17,136 bases of DNA, from assembly GCA_031281855.1 (NCBI GenBank), contig JAITEW010000011.1:1-17136 (forward strand), in the 5' to 3' direction. This document shows, in pieces, positions 14,595 through 17,136 of the stretch. The position numbers were made by a program, and so were the translations under genes. This stretch comes from Treponema sp. Lineage in GTDB: Bacteria; Spirochaetota; Spirochaetia; Treponematales; Breznakiellaceae. Within the stretch, counting starts at the first letter, position 1; each line of letters starts with the position of its first letter. The notes beneath the pieces were generated by a model, which had not been told where the DNA came from, did no database searches, and worked only from the letters and a program-made list of their open reading frames with translations.

Positions 14595-15821
14595 TTATTT
14601 CGACCAGGGGCTTTTTCTGATAATCGTCTCCTTCCGGTCATAGCCTACAGAAACAATGTGAATAGGGGTTTCGCAAAACCGTTCGATGAACTCAATGTAC
14701 TCCATAGCCGCTATGGGGAATTCTTCGTACGTAAGCGCGGTGGAAAGGGGCTTCTTCCAGCCAGGGAAACTCCTGAGCACCGGCGTGGCGCTGTTCAGAG
14801 CCTCAATGGAAGCAGGGAAATTTTCCACCATTTTGCCGTTGATCCGGTACGCCACGCAGGCTTTGATTTCGTCCAGCGTATCATAGACATCCAGATGGGT
14901 CATCACCAGGGCGTCGATGGAGTTGGTAAGGCAGGCGTAGCGCAGGGCTACAAGGTCGAGATACCCGCAGCGCCGGGGCCTGCCGGTGGTTACGCCGTAT
15001 TCGCGGCCTGTGTCCCGGACAAAACGGCAAAGCTCGTCTTCTGAATCAGGATCAAACTCGCTGGGGAAGGGGCCGTTCCCGACTCTGGTGGAATAAGCCT
15101 TGAAAACCCCCAGCACCTTGTCCAGCGCCCTGGGCCCCACGCAGCCGCCTATAGCCGCTCCCGCGGCGTTGGATATGCCGCTTGAAACATAGGGATAGGT
15201 CCCAAGGTCCAGGTCCAGCAGGGTTCCCTGGGCGCCTTCAAAGAGTATCTGGGAATTTTTGCGGTGTACCAGGTAGGCTGAAAGATCCACCGACATAGCC
15301 TGGAGCTGTTCAACGTAAGGCTCAAGGAATTCCCGGTCCGCCTTGTCCAGTTCATCTATCTTTTCTTTCCATGAAAGATCCGCCAGCCGTATGCCGTCCC
15401 GGTCGCTTTTCATGGAATAGGTGATGCCGATGCCCCTGCCTGTGGTACCTATGGGCTTTTTCCGGGCCTGGTCCCGATCCTTGTCGATCTGGATGTACCG
15501 TGGAAGCACCAGATGAGCCCTGTCGGAGATAAGGATACGCCCCCCGGTATCTATGCCCCTGTCGTTGAGCATCTTGATTTCACTGAAAAGGGCCACAGGA
15601 TCTATCACCATCCCTGCGCCGAGGATGACCATCTTGTCGGGATAGAGTATGCCCGAAGGAATCAGGTGCAGGGCGTACTCCTCATCGCCTATGACGATAG
15701 TATGCCCCGCGTTGGCGCCTCCGGAAAAACGGACGATTATCTGGGCCTCGTTGGCCAGGTAATCCACGATTTTGCCCTTCCCCTCGTCGCCCCACTGGGC
15801 GCCTATTACCACTACTTTCAT
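14595..15821 (-). CDS. purA: Adenylosuccinate synthetase
   Basis: Cytoplasmic GTP-dependent enzyme joining IMP and aspartate to adenylosuccinate, first step of the AMP branch. The 408-aa protein begins with the canonical GAQWGDEGKGKIVDYL (catalytic D12) and SGGANAGHT (H40), then GTTGRGIGITYSMK, FEGAQGTLLDLDLGTYPYV, GVTTGRPRRCGYLDL and the C-terminal VSVGYDRKETI. It is slightly shorter than the usual ~430 residues but no motif is missing. The ATG has an excellent GGAGGA 4 nt upstream. A likely promoter (15837-15865) lies in the 74-nt gap after the amidohydrolase gene, so purA-guaA may be expressed as its own unit: the two exits from IMP are thereby tied together. Confidence 0.98.
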   Translation of the reverse strand: MKVVVIGAQWGDEGKGKIVDYLANEAQIIVRFSGGANAGHTIVIGDEEYALHLIPSGILYPDKMVILGAGMVIDPVALFSEIKMLNDRGIDTGGRILISDRAHLVLPRYIQIDKDRDQARKKPIGTTGRGIGITYSMKSDRDGIRLADLSWKEKIDELDKADREFLEPYVEQLQAMSVDLSAYLVHRKNSQILFEGAQGTLLDLDLGTYPYVSSGISNAAGAAIGGCVGPRALDKVLGVFKAYSTRVGNGPFPSEFDPDSEDELCRFVRDTGREYGVTTGRPRRCGYLDLVALRYACLTNSIDALVMTHLDVYDTLDEIKACVAYRINGKMVENFPASIEALNSATPVLRSFPGWKKPLSTALTYEEFPIAAMEYIEFIERFCETPIHIVSVGYDRKETIIRKSPWSK

Positions 15822-15836
15822 TGATTCCTCCGAGTA

Positions 15837-15865
15837 AGGATAACCTGAAACGGGATTTTTATCAA
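15837..15865 (-). promoter_or_regulatory. Promoter for purA-guaA
   Basis: Read leftward: -35 TTGATA (15865-15860), 17-nt spacer, -10 TATCCT (15842-15837). The -10 ends 15 nt before the purA ATG, so the 5' leader would be only about 8-9 nt and would begin close to its GGAGGA ribosome site. No PurR-type box or riboswitch is seen. Confidence 0.6.
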
Positions 15866-15895
15866 TTACGTTGCGTGAAGCCGCGCGTCAGGGCA

Positions 15896-16747
15896 TTAAA
15901 TCCGGTAAAAATTTTCCGCGTTGGTTCTGAAGAGTTTGTAAAGCTCCTGCCTGCCCGCGCCTTTGACCAATTCCAGCAGGGTTTCCACGCAGACCGTGAA
16001 GGAGGCGGCCTGGGAAGAGACCGGCCAGTCGCCGGCAAAAACAACACGGTCAAAACCAAAGGCTTCAAACACCGCATCCGAAAAAGGCCGTATGTCGTCA
16101 ATGGTCCAGTTTTTGTGATCCCCTTCGGTGGCCAGGCTTGAGACCTTACAGTAGAGGTTCGGGAATTCCGCCATACGCCTGATCTCGGTTTTCCAGGGTT
16201 CAAGTTTCCTGTCCCGAATCGGTGGTTTGCCGATATGATCCAGGATACAGGGGACCGGGGGGATTTTTTCAAGCATCCTGAGGACGTTCCTGTTGTGCCG
16301 GTAATTGATGTTAATGTCAAAGCTGAAGCCGTACTTTGGCAGGAGCTTTAAGCCTGCGATAAAATCCGGCTTGAGGCAAAAATCCATGTCAGGCTCGAAT
16401 TCGATGATCCTGCGTATACCCTTGACCAGGGGGTTTTTGGCAAATTCCGCGAGGTCTTCTTCCGCGCCTTCCCCTTTTTCCAAAGGCGCCCAGGGCACGA
16501 TGCCGGCGATACGCGGGTCCGACGCCGCAAGGCCCGTAACCCAGGCGGCCTCTTCCCGGTACAGGGAAGTATCGGCTTCGCACTGGACAAAAACCATCTT
16601 GTCCACCCTTACGCCGCCGCATGCGGCGTTATACTCAGGAAGGGCAAAAGTCCGGTTCAGAAAGGGGTTGTCTTTCAGCCATGGGTAGGACAGTTTATCC
16701 AGGTCCCAAAGGTGCAGATGCGCGTCTGCGATTCCAAAATCCAGCAT
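15896..16747 (-). CDS. Amidohydrolase-2 family protein (L-fuconolactonase / rhamnonolactonase-like, COG3618)
   Basis: Metal-dependent hydrolase with a TIM-barrel fold, 283 residues, likely cytoplasmic. The N-terminal metal motif is H10-L-H12 (DAHLHLWD), followed by YPWLKDN typical of sugar-lactone hydrolases; H171 (LDHIGKP), YCKVSSL (in place of KxSG), and D230 (FAGDWP, metal-binding Asp) complete the site; the end LFRTNAENFYRI is the usual LxxNAxRxY signature. The family opens L-fucono-, L-rhamnono- or related lactones; the substrate here cannot be read from sequence. The start ATG 16747 lacks an RBS and lies 7 nt from a TATACT box. It precedes purA by 74 nt. A LacI-type operator 111 nt upstream of the start would suit control by a sugar, but may belong to the gene to the right of the window. 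Confidence 0.85.
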   Translation of the reverse strand: MLDFGIADAHLHLWDLDKLSYPWLKDNPFLNRTFALPEYNAACGGVRVDKMVFVQCEADTSLYREEAAWVTGLAASDPRIAGIVPWAPLEKGEGAEEDLAEFAKNPLVKGIRRIIEFEPDMDFCLKPDFIAGLKLLPKYGFSFDININYRHNRNVLRMLEKIPPVPCILDHIGKPPIRDRKLEPWKTEIRRMAEFPNLYCKVSSLATEGDHKNWTIDDIRPFSDAVFEAFGFDRVVFAGDWPVSSQAASFTVCVETLLELVKGAGRQELYKLFRTNAENFYRI

Positions 16748-16754
16748 AGCTTTC

Positions 16755-16783
16755 AGTATACACCTGACAGCCTGAAAAGGAAA
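16755..16783 (-). promoter_or_regulatory. Possible leaderless promoter for amidohydrolase gene
   Basis: Read leftward: TTTCCT (16783-16778, poor -35), 17-nt spacer, TATACT (16760-16755, good -10), then 7 nt to the ATG at 16747. The stretch TATACTGAAAGCTATG resembles the lepB start TATACTGCAGATTATG. Confidence 0.45.
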
Positions 16784-16857
16784 CAGGTCCCGGTCCGGGG
16801 CCGGGATAATCTTTGCGCCTTTTTGGACATACTGCTCTTCAGGACGAGGCGCTAAAT

Positions 16858-16869
16858 GTAACCGGTTAC
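16858..16869. promoter_or_regulatory. LacI/GalR-family operator
   Basis: The perfect 12-bp palindrome GTAACCGGTTAC, symmetrical on 14 of the 16 bases ATGTAACCGGTTACGT (16856-16871), has the central CG and half-site form typical of LacI/GalR-family regulators. It is 111 nt upstream of the amidohydrolase start and 26 nt before a TTGACA box on the plus strand. No LacI gene is in the window. Confidence 0.65.
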
Positions 16870-16884
16870 GTTTTTTTACAATAT

Positions 16885-16898
16885 ATTTTTCAAAATTG
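16885..16898 (+). repeat. 14-bp direct repeat, copy 1
   Basis: ATTTTTCAAAATTG, identical to the copy at 17019-17032, 134 nt to the right. This copy runs into a TTGACA box. Confidence 0.6.
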
Positions 16899-16904
16899 AC
16901 AAAC

Positions 16905-16924
16905 TACTATACAGATGAATAGTA
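16905..16924. repeat. Inverted repeat just downstream of TTGACA
   Basis: TACTAT (16905-16910) and ATAGTA (16919-16924) with an 8-nt spacer, placed right after the TTGACA at 16896-16901; size and position would suit an operator. Short arms, so chance is possible. Confidence 0.35.
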
Positions 16925-16972
16925 AAAACTGCCGAAAAATGATGCTTTTTTACAAAAAAATGAAAAAAGGGC

Positions 16973-17002
16973 TTGACAGCAGGTTATAGCCGGGTTTACC
17001 AT
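16973..17002 (+). promoter_or_regulatory. Possible rightward promoter
   Basis: TTGACA (16973-16978), 18-nt spacer, TACCAT (16997-17002; 4/6 match). A transcript from about 17009 would carry the second direct-repeat copy and the poly-C tract in its leader. Confidence 0.4.
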
Positions 17003-17018
17003 ATTTTTAATTATGAGA

Positions 17019-17032
17019 ATTTTTCAAAATTG
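17019..17032 (+). repeat. 14-bp direct repeat, copy 2
   Basis: ATTTTTCAAAATTG, exact copy of 16885-16898. It is followed by a small hairpin GCGGA-TTTTT loop-TCCGC. Confidence 0.6.
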
Positions 17033-17076
17033 CGGAGTTTTTTCCGCTGTAACAGTAGTTAACAACGTAGCTTCAT

Positions 17077-17094
17077 CCCCCCCCCCCCCCCCCC
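17077..17094. repeat. Poly-C homopolymer, 18 nt
   Basis: Eighteen consecutive C (poly-G on the minus strand) in the control region, followed by AT-rich sequence containing TATTCT and TATACA. Homopolymer G/C tracts near promoters are known phase-variation devices in Treponema pallidum; length may also be a sequencing or assembly error. Confidence 0.85.
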
Positions 17095-17136
17095 TCAATC
17101 TCTAAGATATTCTAATATACACCGATTGGACGCCCT

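Larger units (their letters stand above)
16748..17136. other. Gene-free control region, AT-rich
   Basis: 389 nt upstream of the amidohydrolase gene with no coding frame of substance on either strand. It holds a GC-rich hairpin (about 16787-16805), a LacI-type operator, a 14-bp direct repeat, an inverted repeat, several A- and T-runs, two TTGACA boxes (16896-16901, 16973-16978) and a poly-C tract. Such density of signals suggests a strongly controlled gene just right of the window, read rightward. Confidence 0.7.

Noticed and set aside
15822..15895. Purine riboswitch or PurR box upstream of purA
   Set aside because: Only 74 nt, no aptamer-like pairing or PurR palindrome; an ordinary promoter explains it.
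16787..16805. GC-rich hairpin as a terminator
   Set aside because: Followed by ATAATC with no T-run, and no gene ends just before it in either direction within the window.
17077..17094. G-quadruplex on the minus strand
   Set aside because: A single G18 run could fold so in principle, but nothing else supports it; slippage tract is the simpler reading.

Overview
The window looks like a chromosomal segment of a spirochaete, most probably a free-living or gut Treponema relative. This rests on gene content and style: a DUF115/MAF-type protein in an envelope operon, HD-GYP signalling, a PASTA-tailed class B PBP, TTG/GTG starts, and GC that looks mid-50s % by eye (not counted). The assignment is inference; no rRNA or other marker gene is present. 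No CRISPR array, tRNA, rRNA, transposase or phage gene was seen.

Layout, left to right. (1) 1-2326, minus strand: a two-gene unit, HD-GYP protein (TTG start, strong Shine-Dalgarno) then a CNNM/CBS 'hemolysin' (CorC/HlyC family) running off the left edge. (2) 2426-4507, plus strand: a two-TM protein with a TPR-like C-terminal region, then alanine transaminase alaA. A perfect 11-bp inverted repeat at 4511-4559 serves as terminator between convergent units. (3) 8839-4628, minus strand: a tight envelope operon, signal peptidase I (short), class B PBP with PASTA domain (ATGA overlap), DUF115/MAF-type protein. (4) 8888-10111, plus strand, divergent from lepB: a membrane-anchored double-LysM M23 peptidase. 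(5) 10221-10352: a 43-aa one-helix microprotein with a good RBS, followed by two hairpins. (6) 10453-12967, plus strand: a 67-aa coiled-coil protein overlapping a large secreted beta-propeller/NodB-like protein whose catalytic residues are replaced. (7) 16747-12983, minus strand: amidohydrolase (sugar-lactonase type), then purA and guaA, the two committed branches from IMP to AMP and GMP. (8) 16748-17136: a gene-free AT-rich control region with a LacI-type operator, direct and inverted repeats, a possible rightward promoter and an 18-nt poly-C tract.

Functionally, much of the middle of the window (3-6) concerns the cell envelope: secretion, septal peptidoglycan synthesis, peptidoglycan remodelling and a probable periplasmic scaffold protein. 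Flanking genes cover c-di-GMP-type signalling, alanine/pyruvate metabolism and purine nucleotide synthesis.

The most interesting points are: two enzyme-family proteins with replaced active-site residues (the HD-GYP and the NodB-like protein); a recurring promoter layout with the -10 box 6-7 nt before the ATG and no Shine-Dalgarno (possible leaderless mRNAs); the unannotated microprotein; and the poly-C tract in a complex control region.
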